From Deinococcus radiotolerans (GTDB taxonomy: Bacteria; Deinococcota; Deinococci; Deinococcales; Deinococcaceae): DNA of 64,000 nucleotides. This document shows positions 32,277-41,457 of the stretch, piece by piece (the first letter of the stretch is position 1; every line of letters starts with the position of its first letter). The notes under the pieces were generated by a model. The model made no database searches and was not told the DNA's origin. It saw only the letters and a list, made by a program, of their open reading frames with translations. The stretch covers positions 124,001 through 188,000 of the forward strand of contig NZ_BMPE01000005.1 in the NCBI RefSeq assembly GCF_014647435.1. Direction: 5' to 3'. Made by a program: the position numbers and the translations under genes.

Positions 32277-34838
32277 ATGAAGCGAAACCTCCTGATGCTC
32301 GGCGCCGCCCTGACCCTGGGCGGCCTGAGCGAAGCGAACGCGGGACGACTCTCCCCGACCCTGCTGGCCCGCGCTCAGAAAGGCGACCAGACGACGGTGG
32401 GCGTCATCGTGCGGTTCCAGTTCGCCAACGATGCCCGCGGCCGCGCGCAGTTCAAGAACCTGCGCGGCCAGCTGACCAGCAAACTGGCCGCCCTGGGCCC
32501 CATGGCGGGCTTCGTGAACCAGGCCCTGAAAAGCGGCAAGGCCACCCAGCTGTGGCTAGACCAGAGCATCTACCTGCCCATGACGCCCGTCCAGGCGCGC
32601 GCTCTGGCCCTGCTGCCCTTCGTGTCCGACGTGTTCGAGAACTTCAAGGTACAGATCCCCAAACCGCAGAAGGCCGTGGCCCTCAGTGCCGCCGCCGCCG
32701 CGCCCGGCGAGGCCTGGCACCTTGACAAGATCGGCGCGCCGCAGGCCTGGGCCGCCGGATTCAAGGGGCAGGGCATCAAGATCGGGCACCTGGACAGCGG
32801 GATTGACGCCAGCCACCCGCAGCTGAACGGCAAGGTCGCCGCCTTCGCTGAATTCAACGCGGACGGTGACCGCGTGCAGGGCGCCACGCCACACGACACC
32901 ACCAACCACGGCACGCACACCGCGGGCCTGCTGGTCGGGGACACGGTCGGCGTGGCCCCCAGCGCCAAGGTCATCAGCGCGCTGGTCCTCCCAAACAACG
33001 AGGGCACGTTCGCTCAGGTCATCGCCGGGATGCAGTACGTGCTCGACCCGGACAACAACGCCGACACAGACGACGGCGCGGACGTCGTGAACATGAGCCT
33101 CGGCATTCCCGGCACCTTCGATGAGTTCATCGTGCCCGTGCAGAACATGCTCAAGGCTGGCGTGGTCCCCGTGTTTGCCATCGGTAACTTCGGGCCGGCG
33201 TCTGCCAGCACCGGCAGCCCCGGCAACCTGCCTGACGCGATCGGCGTGGGCGCCGTGGACAAGAACGGTCAGGTGGCCAGCTTCAGCAGCCGCGGCCCGG
33301 TGAACTGGAACAGCACCATCAAGGGTGTGTTCGTGAAACCGGACATTGCCGCGCCCGGCGTGGAGATCACCAGCTCCTTCCCGAACGGCCAGTACGGCGC
33401 GCTGAGCGGCAGCTCCCAGGCCAGCCCCATCACAGCGGGCGCCGTGGCCGTGCTGCTCTCCGCGAAGCCCGGCACCAGCGTCGACGGCATTAAGAACGCG
33501 CTGTACACCAGCGCCAGCAACGCCGGCAGCAAGAACAACAACGTGGGCTACGGCCTGATCAGTGTGCCGGGCGCGCTGGGGAAACTGGGCGTGAACCTGG
33601 GAGGCTCTACGCCAACTCCAACCCCTACGCCAACCCCGACCCCCACCCCGACTCCTACTCCCACGCCGACCCCCACCCCAACTCCGACGCCAACCCCCAC
33701 ACCGACTCCGACACCCACGCCCACCCCGGCACCAGACCCGGCACCCACGGGACCCAGCGGCTACTCGCTGTGCGCGCTCGAAGGCAGCAAGTGCAACTTC
33801 AGCGGTCAGAAAGACGCCGCGTTCGGTACCGCCGGGAAGTACCTCACGGGGGTTGGCACCGACGGGTTCAACTGCACCGTGGCCGAATGGGGCCGTGATC
33901 CCGCGCCCGGCCTCAGGAAAGGCTGCTTCATCAAGGACCGCGCCGGCACCGGCAGCACGCCCACCCCGACGCCCACACCCACCCCGACCCCCGCGCCCAG
34001 CACTGGGAAGAAACCCACCGTCATGCTCGTGGATGACGACATGGGCCAGGGTGCCGATGTGACGGGCGCACTGCGCGACGCCATCAAGGCCAATGCCGCC
34101 AGCGGCGGGGCGTTCGTGTGGAACACGCAGACCCAGGGCCAGGTGCCACTGAGCGAACTGAAACGCGCCGATATCGTCGTGTGGGCCACGGGTGAGCAGT
34201 ACCAGAACACCATCACCCCCGCAGATCAGAACGTGCTTCAGCAGTACGTGGCGGGCGGCGGGAACCTGCTCATCACGGGACAGGACATCGGGTACGACAT
34301 CGGCACCAGCGCCTTCTACACCGGCACCCTGAAGACCCGTTTCGTGGCGGACAGCAGCGGGCAGGCGAAGTTCGTGACCCGCGGAGCGTTCGGGAACACG
34401 GCCTTCACCCTGAACGCCCAGGGAAGCGCCGGAAACCAGTACTACCCCGACGTGATTGCCGACCTGAACGGCAGCAGCGTCGTGGCCTCCTGGGGCACAG
34501 CCAACGCTACGGCCGGGACCATCACCGCGCAGAGCATCCGCGTGGACCCGAATAAGACCCGCGCCGCGCAGAAGGTCAAGGAGCCCCGCGGACTGGTCGA
34601 GCAACTGGCCGCGAATGTCCTGAACACCGTGCTGGGGCAGATTCTGGGCGGCAACAGCCAGTCCGCTCAGAACCGGCCGCGCGTGAGCGCCCAGTCCGCC
34701 GGTGAGAACGCCGGAGCGATTGTCGCCAACGACGCCGGGAAGTACCGCACGGTCACCATGGGCTTCGGCATGGAAGGCCTGACGCCCAACAGCCGCAACA
34801 TCCTGATGAAAACCGCCTTCGACTGGCTGATGAAATAA
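32277..34838 (+). CDS. Secreted S8 protease with Pro-Thr linkers, Cys module and ThuA/GATase-like domain
   Basis: The 853-residue product has a signal peptide (about residues 1-22) and an N-terminal propeptide of about 120 residues. The S8 domain has Asp173 in HLDSGID, His211 in NHGTHTAG and Ser380 in SGSSQASP. Residues 445-486 are an almost pure Thr-Pro repeat. A module of about 60 residues with four cysteines follows ([30 protein letters not shown]), resembling modules I associate with carbohydrate-active enzymes. A second Thr-Pro linker lies at about 561-577. The last 275 residues begin [16 protein letters not shown] and contain [18 protein letters not shown], like a class I glutamine-amidotransferase/ThuA fold without an obvious Cys nucleophile. 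Non-catalytic binding by the tail is inferred. Confidence 0.88.
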   Translation: MKRNLLMLGAALTLGGLSEANAGRLSPTLLARAQKGDQTTVGVIVRFQFANDARGRAQFKNLRGQLTSKLAALGPMAGFVNQALKSGKATQLWLDQSIYLPMTPVQARALALLPFVSDVFENFKVQIPKPQKAVALSAAAAAPGEAWHLDKIGAPQAWAAGFKGQGIKIGHLDSGIDASHPQLNGKVAAFAEFNADGDRVQGATPHDTTNHGTHTAGLLVGDTVGVAPSAKVISALVLPNNEGTFAQVIAGMQYVLDPDNNADTDDGADVVNMSLGIPGTFDEFIVPVQNMLKAGVVPVFAIGNFGPASASTGSPGNLPDAIGVGAVDKNGQVASFSSRGPVNWNSTIKGVFVKPDIAAPGVEITSSFPNGQYGALSGSSQASPITAGAVAVLLSAKPGTSVDGIKNALYTSASNAGSKNNNVGYGLISVPGALGKLGVNLGGSTPTPTPTPTPTPTPTPTPTPTPTPTPTPTPTPTPTPTPTPAPDPAPTGPSGYSLCALEGSKCNFSGQKDAAFGTAGKYLTGVGTDGFNCTVAEWGRDPAPGLRKGCFIKDRAGTGSTPTPTPTPTPTPAPSTGKKPTVMLVDDDMGQGADVTGALRDAIKANAASGGAFVWNTQTQGQVPLSELKRADIVVWATGEQYQNTITPADQNVLQQYVAGGGNLLITGQDIGYDIGTSAFYTGTLKTRFVADSSGQAKFVTRGAFGNTAFTLNAQGSAGNQYYPDVIADLNGSSVVASWGTANATAGTITAQSIRVDPNKTRAAQKVKEPRGLVEQLAANVLNTVLGQILGGNSQSAQNRPRVSAQSAGENAGAIVANDAGKYRTVTMGFGMEGLTPNSRNILMKTAFDWLMK
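33609..33735 (+). repeat. Six-base tandem repeat coding for (Pro-Thr)n linker
   Basis: About 20 copies of a 6-base unit of the form ACNCCN run without interruption. Third positions vary between copies. Because the unit is 6 bases, copy-number changes keep the reading frame. A shorter run of the same kind lies at 33957-34005. Confidence 0.85.
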
Positions 34839-34848
34839 GTTCCGCCCG

Positions 34849-34876
34849 GGCCGCCCACGTGAACGCGTGGGCGGCC
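34849..34876 (+). terminator. Terminator after the second S8 protease gene
   Basis: GGCCGCCCACG and CGTGGGCGGCC pair perfectly over 11 bp around a 6-base loop, followed by the T-rich TTCTTGCTT. Confidence 0.75.
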
Positions 34877-34946
34877 TTCTTGCTTGCCTCAAGGTTGTCC
34901 CCGTCCGGCTTGGGGAAGCTCCCATGCAGCGCAGAAGGTCGGAGGG

Positions 34947-34952
34947 TACGGT
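34947..34952 (+). promoter_or_regulatory. -10 box TACGGT of the CBS gene
   Basis: TACGGT ends 6 bases before ATG 34959; an in-frame ATG further upstream is thus less likely. Confidence 0.5.
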
Positions 34953-34958
34953 CAGGGC

Positions 34959-35375
34959 ATGACCACACTGCGCGATATCATGACCACCGACCTGACCACC
35001 ACCGATCCCCGCGCCACCCTGAAAGAGGTCGCCACGCTGATGCGGGAGCAGGACATCGGCAACGTGCTGATCATGGACGGCGACACCCTGAGCGGCATCA
35101 TCACGGACCGGGACATCGTCATCCGCGCCGTGGCGTACGGGCACGACCTGGGCAGCGCCGCAACCGACTACGCCACTGGCAGCGTGTTCACCATGGACGC
35201 GGGCACCAGCGTGCAGGACGCCGCGAAGGCCATGGCGGACCGCCAGTTGCGCCGCCTGCCCGTCACGGACGGCGCGAAGGTCGTCGGAATCGTGAGCCTT
35301 GCCGACCTCGCCACACGCGCCAGCGGCGGCGCGGACGAACAGGCGCTCCAGGGCATCAGCCAGCCCACCATCTGA
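34959..35375 (+). CDS. Tandem CBS-domain protein
   Basis: The 138-residue protein consists of two CBS domains (TLRDIMTTDLTTTDPRATLKEVATLMREQDIGNVLIMDG, then VFTMDAGTSVQDAAKAMADRQLRRLPVTDGAKVVGIVSLADLA). Such pairs bind adenine nucleotides and act as energy or ionic sensors, usually controlling a partner. No obvious partner gene is adjacent, so its target is unknown. A terminator hairpin follows. Confidence 0.9.
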   Translation: MTTLRDIMTTDLTTTDPRATLKEVATLMREQDIGNVLIMDGDTLSGIITDRDIVIRAVAYGHDLGSAATDYATGSVFTMDAGTSVQDAAKAMADRQLRRLPVTDGAKVVGIVSLADLATRASGGADEQALQGISQPTI

Positions 35376-35388
35376 AGCGGCGCAGGGA

Positions 35389-35417
35389 GGGCGGCCTGGG
35401 TTTTCCCCGGGCCGCCC
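35389..35417 (+). terminator. Terminator after the CBS gene
   Basis: GGGCGGCC and GGCCGCCC pair perfectly, with a further inner GGG/CCC pairing around a TTTT loop. CCTCTTG follows. Confidence 0.6.
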
Positions 35418-35477
35418 CCTCTTGAGCATTCCTCCATTCCAGGCGTCCGGCATTGACTTCGAGCGCACGCGAAGGAC

Positions 35478-35483
35478 TACGGT
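35478..35483 (+). promoter_or_regulatory. -10 box TACGGT of the SDR gene
   Basis: TACGGT ends 6 bases before ATG 35490. Confidence 0.5.
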
Positions 35484-35489
35484 GTCCGC

Positions 35490-36458
35490 ATGACCCCGAT
35501 CAAGAGCCCACTGGCCCCCCGCGCCGACGCCGCCGACCTACTGAAAGACACCGACCTGACCGGCCAGACCGCCGTCGTGACCGGCGCGGGCTCCGGGCTG
35601 GGCGTCGAGACCGTCCGCGCGCTCCTGGGCGCCGGGGCGCGCGTGATCATGCCTGTCCGTGATACCGCGCGCGGCGAGGAGGTCGCCCGCGAACTCGCCC
35701 AGGCCACCGGAAACAGCGACGTGCACGTGCTGCACCTCGATCTCGGGTCGCTCGTCTCGGTACGGCAGGCCGCCCGGGAGATTCTGGCCCTGGCCCCGCA
35801 GATCAAGATGCTGATCAACAACGCGGGCGTCATGGCCACCCCGCAGGGCCAGACCGCCGACGGCTTCGAGACACAGTTCGGCACGAACCACCTGGGGCAC
35901 TTCCAGCTGACCCGCCTGCTGATGCCCGCGCTGCTGGCTGCCGCGCCCGCGCGGGTCGTGTCCCTGAGCAGCAGTGGCCACCGCATCAGCGACATCCGCT
36001 GGGACGACCCGAACTTCCGGGCGACCCTCTACGACCCCTGGCAGGCGTACGGGCAGAGCAAGACCGCCAACGCCCTGTTCGCCGCCGAACTCAACCGCCG
36101 TTACGCTGACCAGGGCGTCACCGCGAACGCCGTGCATCCCGGCGGGATCATGACCGGGCTACAGAAGCACATGCCCGAAGGCGAGGCGCAGCGGCGCGGC
36201 TGGGTCGACGAGAACGGCGTGCCCAACCCAGCCTTCAAGACGCCCGCGCAGGGCGCGAGCACCAGCGTGTGGGCGGCCACGGCGCCCGAACTCGACGGCG
36301 TGGGCGGCCTGTTCCTTGAAGACCTCCAGCAGAGCACCCCGCTGGACGAGACCAGCCCCAACCCGATGTTCGGGTACAAACATTACGCGCTGGACGCGGA
36401 CAGCGCCCGCCTCCTCTGGACCCTCAGTGAGCAGCTGATCGACCAGACCGGGAAGTAA
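35490..36458 (+). CDS. Short-chain dehydrogenase/reductase (retinol dehydrogenase-like)
   Basis: The 322-residue SDR has the cofactor loop TGAGSGLG (residues 31-38), INNAGVM, a Ser in VVSLSSSGH and the catalytic Tyr187/Lys191 pair (YGQSK). Arg in MPVRDTARG suggests NADP preference. The long C-terminal part (PGGIMTGLQKHMPEGEA, then YALDADSARLLW) matches the extended retinol-dehydrogenase/WW-oxidoreductase-like group. The physiological substrate cannot be told. It stands alone, with its own -10 box and a terminator. Confidence 0.88.
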   Translation: MTPIKSPLAPRADAADLLKDTDLTGQTAVVTGAGSGLGVETVRALLGAGARVIMPVRDTARGEEVARELAQATGNSDVHVLHLDLGSLVSVRQAAREILALAPQIKMLINNAGVMATPQGQTADGFETQFGTNHLGHFQLTRLLMPALLAAAPARVVSLSSSGHRISDIRWDDPNFRATLYDPWQAYGQSKTANALFAAELNRRYADQGVTANAVHPGGIMTGLQKHMPEGEAQRRGWVDENGVPNPAFKTPAQGASTSVWAATAPELDGVGGLFLEDLQQSTPLDETSPNPMFGYKHYALDADSARLLWTLSEQLIDQTGK

Positions 36459-36474
36459 ACACAGAAGACAGCAG

Positions 36475-36501
36475 GGCCCCCGGCTCATCAGACCGGGGGC
36501 C
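36475..36501. terminator. Bidirectional terminator between the SDR gene and dnaJ
   Basis: GGCCCCCGG and CCGGGGGCC pair perfectly over 9 bp around a 9-base loop between convergent stops. Confidence 0.7.
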
Positions 36502-36516
36502 TCCTGGATTCGGGAC

Positions 36517-37419
36517 TTATCCCAGGTCGCGCAGTTTGCGGTACAGCTCCTTCTGCTCATCGCTCAGGGTGGCGGGTACCGTCACGTTCAGGCGCACGTA
36601 CAGGTCGCCGCGCGTGCCGTCCTTCTTTGGCCAGCCCTGCCCGCGCAGGCGCATACGCCGCCCGCCGCTGCTGCCGGGAGGCACGCTCAGGTTCCCCTTG
36701 CCGCTCAGGGTCTGCACGGTCACGTCGCCACCCAGCGCCGCGACAGGAGCGGGCACGTCCACGCTGGTGGTCAGATGGTCGCCGTCCAGGTCGAAGCGGG
36801 CGTCCTCCAGCACGCGGATGGTCAGCAGCACGTCCCCACCGCCCGGGCCCTGCCCGGCCAGCCGCAGGCGTGCACCGTCCCGCGTGCCCGCCGGGACGCG
36901 CAGGCTCAGGCGTTTGCCGTCCACGTTGATGACCTCGTCCGAGCCGCTGAAAGCTTCCTCCAGCGTGACCTGCAACTCGCCTTCCACGTTCTGCACGAAG
37001 CGGCGACTCTGGCCTACGCCGCCCAGGCCGCCGCCGAGGAGGTCCTCGAGGTTCACCTGCGCGCCGCCCTGGAAGCCCGCGCCGCCCCGCCGCCCGGCCC
37101 CGCCGAACAGCCCCTGGAAGAAATCGCTGAACTGCGAACCGTCGAACCCCGCGAAGTCCCCACCCTGGAAGCCGCCGCCCTGGTAGCCAGGGGGCACCTG
37201 CCCGGTGTGCCCGAACTGGTCGAACACCTTACGTTTCTCCGGGTCGCTCAGGACGGCGTAGGCCTCGCCGATCTCCTTGAACTTCTCGGCGGCCTTCTCG
37301 TCTCCGGCGTTTTTGTCCGGGTGGTACTGCTTGGCCAGCTTGCGGTACGCGCTCTTGATGTCCGCGTCGGACGCGCCGCGGGACACGCCCAGCACGTCGT
37401 AGTAATCCTTGTACGCCAT
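36517..37419 (-). CDS. dnaJ: DnaJ co-chaperone without zinc finger (CbpA type)
   Basis: The 300-residue protein has an N-terminal J domain with HPD at residues 33-35 (QYHPDKNAGDEKAAEKFKEI), a Gly/Phe-rich stretch (residues 78-125) and two C-terminal substrate-binding domains. There are no CxxCxGxG zinc motifs, so it is a class II J-protein. It stimulates DnaK ATPase and delivers unfolded protein. It is the last gene of the dnaK set, 32 bases after the VF530-ankyrin gene, with an AGGAGG-type ribosome site. Confidence 0.93.
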   Translation of the reverse strand: MAYKDYYDVLGVSRGASDADIKSAYRKLAKQYHPDKNAGDEKAAEKFKEIGEAYAVLSDPEKRKVFDQFGHTGQVPPGYQGGGFQGGDFAGFDGSQFSDFFQGLFGGAGRRGGAGFQGGAQVNLEDLLGGGLGGVGQSRRFVQNVEGELQVTLEEAFSGSDEVINVDGKRLSLRVPAGTRDGARLRLAGQGPGGGDVLLTIRVLEDARFDLDGDHLTTSVDVPAPVAALGGDVTVQTLSGKGNLSVPPGSSGGRRMRLRGQGWPKKDGTRGDLYVRLNVTVPATLSDEQKELYRKLRDLG

Positions 37420-37451
37420 GACTTCCTCCTCTCCTGTGTCCCGGTACGACC

Positions 37452-38186
37452 CTACGCGCCCAGCTGTTCCAGGCGGTTCAGGACCACCCGCAGCCCGTAC
37501 GCCGCGGCGATCTCGCGGGCGGTCACGCCCCGCCGGTCCGCCTGCCCTGGTTTCGCGCCGCGCGCCACGAGCAGGTCCAGCACGTCCGTACGCGGCGCGC
37601 GGCGCCCCTCCTTGTACGCCTGTCCTTCCACGTCCACGCTGTGCAGCAGTGGCAGCCAGTAGCGCGGGTCGTCCGGCAGCGCGCCCGCCTGGAGCAGCGC
37701 CCGGATGAACGTGGGCGGCGCGTCCCGGTCGATGGCGAGGTTCAGCAGCGGCAGCGTCGAGGTGCCCGGCCAGAAGTTCACGTCGTGCACGCGGCCCAGC
37801 AGGGCCAGCAGGTCTGACTCGGCCACGCCGTGCCGCAGCGCCCAACCCAGCGCCTCGTGCGTTTTCGTCTGACTGGGCGCCTGTACCTCGTCGGTCAGGG
37901 TGCCTGCCTTGAGCGCCTCGATCAGCGGGTTGGCGTTCTCGCGCTGCACGAGCCGCACGTACTCGCCTTCCACCTGCTCGCGCGCCCAGCCTTCCTTGCG
38001 CAGCAGCTTCAGGCTGCTCGTCACGCTCGGGTTGCTCTGGAAGCACTTCACCGGAATGCGCCGTGCCAGTTCCTCCCAGCCGTACTCGGCCTGGAGGTGC
38101 GTCACGACGCGTTCCAGCGTCACGCCATGCAGAGGATCGCGGGCCGTTGATGGCTGACGCGGCAGGCCCTTCTCTCCCTCAACCAT
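37452..38186 (-). CDS. VF530 domain fused to ankyrin-type repeats
   Basis: Residues about 17-78 match the VF530 family of small proteins (DPLHGVTLERVVTHLQAEYGWEELARRI, then FQSNPSVTSSLKLLRKEGWAREQVEGEYV). VF530 itself was reported as a DNA-binding protein; its cellular role is not established. The remaining 165 residues are helical and ankyrin-like (ALGWALRHGVAESDLLALLGRVHDVN, APPTFIRALLQAGALPDD, VLDLLVARGAKPGQADRRGVTAREIAAAYG). The gene lies inside the dnaK operon, 13 bases after grpE with a GAGGTGA ribosome site, so a proteostasis link is inferred. The first 15 codons lie in an inverted repeat. Confidence 0.75.
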   Translation of the reverse strand: MVEGEKGLPRQPSTARDPLHGVTLERVVTHLQAEYGWEELARRIPVKCFQSNPSVTSSLKLLRKEGWAREQVEGEYVRLVQRENANPLIEALKAGTLTDEVQAPSQTKTHEALGWALRHGVAESDLLALLGRVHDVNFWPGTSTLPLLNLAIDRDAPPTFIRALLQAGALPDDPRYWLPLLHSVDVEGQAYKEGRRAPRTDVLDLLVARGAKPGQADRRGVTAREIAAAYGLRVVLNRLEQLGA

Positions 38187-38192
38187 CAACGG
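38144..38192. repeat. Inverted repeat, 14-base arms, over the start of the VF530-ankyrin gene
   Basis: CCGTTGATGGCTGA (38144-38157) and TCAACCATCAACGG (38179-38192) pair at 13 of 14 positions. On the minus strand the right arm contains TGATGGTTGA, also present in the repeat at 26970-27014, and supplies the ATG of the gene. Confidence 0.65.
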
Positions 38193-38199
38193 TCACCTC

Positions 38200-38871
38200 T
38201 CAACCCTTCCTGCTCACGACGACGCGCGCGGGACGCACGAGGCGGTCTCCCATGCGGAAGCCCAGCTGGTATACCTGCACGATCACGTCGTCCTCATCGC
38301 CGGGCACGACCTGCAGCGCCTCGTGCCACTGCGGGTCGAACGCCTCGCCTTCCTTGCCGGTCGCTTCCAGGCCCAGGCCCGCGAACACGCCCAGGATCTT
38401 GCCCTGCACGGCCTGCATGCCGGGGATCAGCTTGGCGGGGTCGGCGGTGCCCATGGTCACGGCGCGGTCCATGTCGTCGTACACGGGCATCAGCGCCTCA
38501 GCGGCCTTGCTCACGCCCTGACCCTGCGCGGCGTGCACGTCCTCCTGCGTGCGGCGGCGGTAGCTGTCGAAGTCGGTCGCCAGTCGGGCCAGGCGGCCCT
38601 TCAGGTCGGCGTTCTCCTTCTCCAGTTCGTCGGCGCGTTCCAGCTTCGCCATCATCTCCTGCACCTGCCCGAGCATGCCCTCGTCCAGGCCGTCCATGCC
38701 GGGGAAGGCCGTCTCGGCGTCCTCGGCCATGTTGTCGGTTTCGGTGTCGGGCACGTCCAGGCCGTCCTCGCTGACGGTTCTGGCGCGGGTGTCGGCTTCA
38801 GTGGGCGCGGTGGTGTCCGGGGTGGGTTTGCGTTGATCGTCGGTCATTTTGGGGCCTCGCTTGCGGAACAT
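38200..38871 (-). CDS. grpE: GrpE nucleotide exchange factor
   Basis: The 223-residue protein has a long acidic, disordered N-terminus and a coiled coil (QVQEMMAKLERADELEKENADLKGRLARLATDFDSYRRRTQED). The C-terminal beta domain carries the GrpE signature GEAFDPQWHEALQVVPGDEDDVIVQVYQLGFRMGDRLVRPARVVVS. It releases ADP from DnaK. Two starts are possible. ATG 38871 (MFRKRGPKM) lies 7 bases after a TAAGCT box and would be leaderless; ATG 38847 (MTDDQRK) has a weak GAGG site. I took the longer one because of the box. Confidence 0.93.
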   Translation of the reverse strand: MFRKRGPKMTDDQRKPTPDTTAPTEADTRARTVSEDGLDVPDTETDNMAEDAETAFPGMDGLDEGMLGQVQEMMAKLERADELEKENADLKGRLARLATDFDSYRRRTQEDVHAAQGQGVSKAAEALMPVYDDMDRAVTMGTADPAKLIPGMQAVQGKILGVFAGLGLEATGKEGEAFDPQWHEALQVVPGDEDDVIVQVYQLGFRMGDRLVRPARVVVSRKG

Positions 38872-38878
38872 CCGTTCC

Positions 38879-38884
38879 AGCTTA
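38879..38884 (-). promoter_or_regulatory. Internal -10 box TAAGCT before grpE
   Basis: TAAGCT on the minus strand is 7 bases from ATG 38871. It lies downstream of the dnaK-grpE stem-loop, so grpE, the VF530-ankyrin gene and dnaJ may have their own transcript. Confidence 0.45.
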
Positions 38885-38894
38885 GTCGTGCAGG

Positions 38895-38933
38895 GCAGGG
38901 GAGAGGCGGCGCCGTGGCCGTCCTCTCCCCTGC
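38895..38933 (-). terminator. Strong stem-loop between dnaK and grpE
   Basis: GCAGGGGAGAG and CTCTCCCCTGC pair perfectly over 11 bp around a 17-base GC-rich loop. There is no clear U-tract, so partial termination or mRNA processing and stabilisation of the dnaK segment are both possible. Confidence 0.6.
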
Positions 38934-38962
38934 AAGTGTGTCTGATCGTGGAGGACGAGCGC

Positions 38963-40849
<1,887 letters not shown>

Positions 40850-40909
40850 GTTGACTCCTGGAGGTATGGGGATTTGCTGCCATGCGGGCAGCAGTTCTGA
40901 TCGCCATAC

Positions 40910-40938
40910 AGCATAGGCCCACAGTTGTCGGGTGTCAA
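40910..40938 (-). promoter_or_regulatory. dnaK promoter
   Basis: On the minus strand TTGACA (40938-40933) and TATGCT (40915-40910) are separated by exactly 17 bases. This is the best housekeeping-type promoter in the window. Transcription from about 40903 gives a leader of about 54 bases. Confidence 0.8.
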
Positions 40939-40942
40939 TAGA

Positions 40943-40963
40943 CTTGAGTGTAGGCCGCTCAAG
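40943..40963. promoter_or_regulatory. HAIR operator (HspR site) upstream of dnaK
   Basis: CTTGAGT, seven bases, GCTCAAG matches the HspR-associated inverted repeat CTTGAGT-N7-ACTCAAG with one change. It lies just upstream of the -35 hexamer of dnaK. A further GCTCAAG half-site is at 40974-40980. HspR repression of chaperone genes is established in Actinobacteria and has been described in Deinococcus. Confidence 0.8.
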
Positions 40964-41033
40964 TCTAAGATTCGCTCAAGAGATCCAGGAGGCCCGTGAC
41001 GCATCGGAGGCGAGGGCTATTTGATACTGACCC

Positions 41034-41426
41034 TCACGCCCGCCAGCCAGCCACCTGCCGTTCCAGGTATTGACGCACGCTGTACGCCGATACGCGGCTG
41101 AGCCCAGGTCACCAGGACACGATCCTGTACGCTCCACGGCCGTTCACCCAGGCGGTCGCGTCGAGCCTGTCGTCATCCCCGTCATAGCCCTGGTTGAAGA
41201 TGACCAGCGTGTCCGGTGCGTCCGTCTGCCCCGCCTCTGGCGTCGTGGCGCGCCGATTGACGGACAGGACGTGCGTGGGAGACGCCTCATCCGGGCCCAG
41301 ACCGGCGAACCAGGTCCCGAAGTGCCGGTTGATCCCAGCGATCCTCTCCGGCGTTGGCAGAGCAACTGGATGCAGAGGCGCAGGTACCAGCGGATCAAAC
41401 AGCGTCGTCAGCTGCTCCCACATCAT
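41034..41426 (-). pseudogene. Small gene interrupted by an in-frame TGA (SUKH/Smi1-like?)
   Basis: Reading from ATG 41426 (or 41423) gives 105 residues ending GAYRIVSW at TGA 41109-41111. The same frame then continues PGLSRVSAYSVRQYLERQVAGWRA to a second stop at 41034. The second part keeps GC-rich third positions and ends in a plausible amphipathic helix, so it reads as the real C-terminus of one protein. The overall pattern (LPTPERIAGINRHFG, a W/F-rich middle, a final Val-x-x-YLE helix) faintly recalls the SMI1/KNR4 family, at low confidence. The gene follows the permease by 32 bases. Nonsense mutation, sequencing error and readthrough are all possible. Confidence 0.5.
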
Positions 41427-41457
41427 GGGCGCCGCGCGAACCGGCAACCAGCAGTCA

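Noticed and set aside
33548..33748. Gly-Val repeat frame on the minus strand
   Set aside because: It is only the complement of the Thr-Pro repeat.
32556..35468. A 970-codon minus-strand frame across the second protease and CBS genes
   Set aside because: It crosses a terminator and two well-supported plus-strand genes and has no family features.
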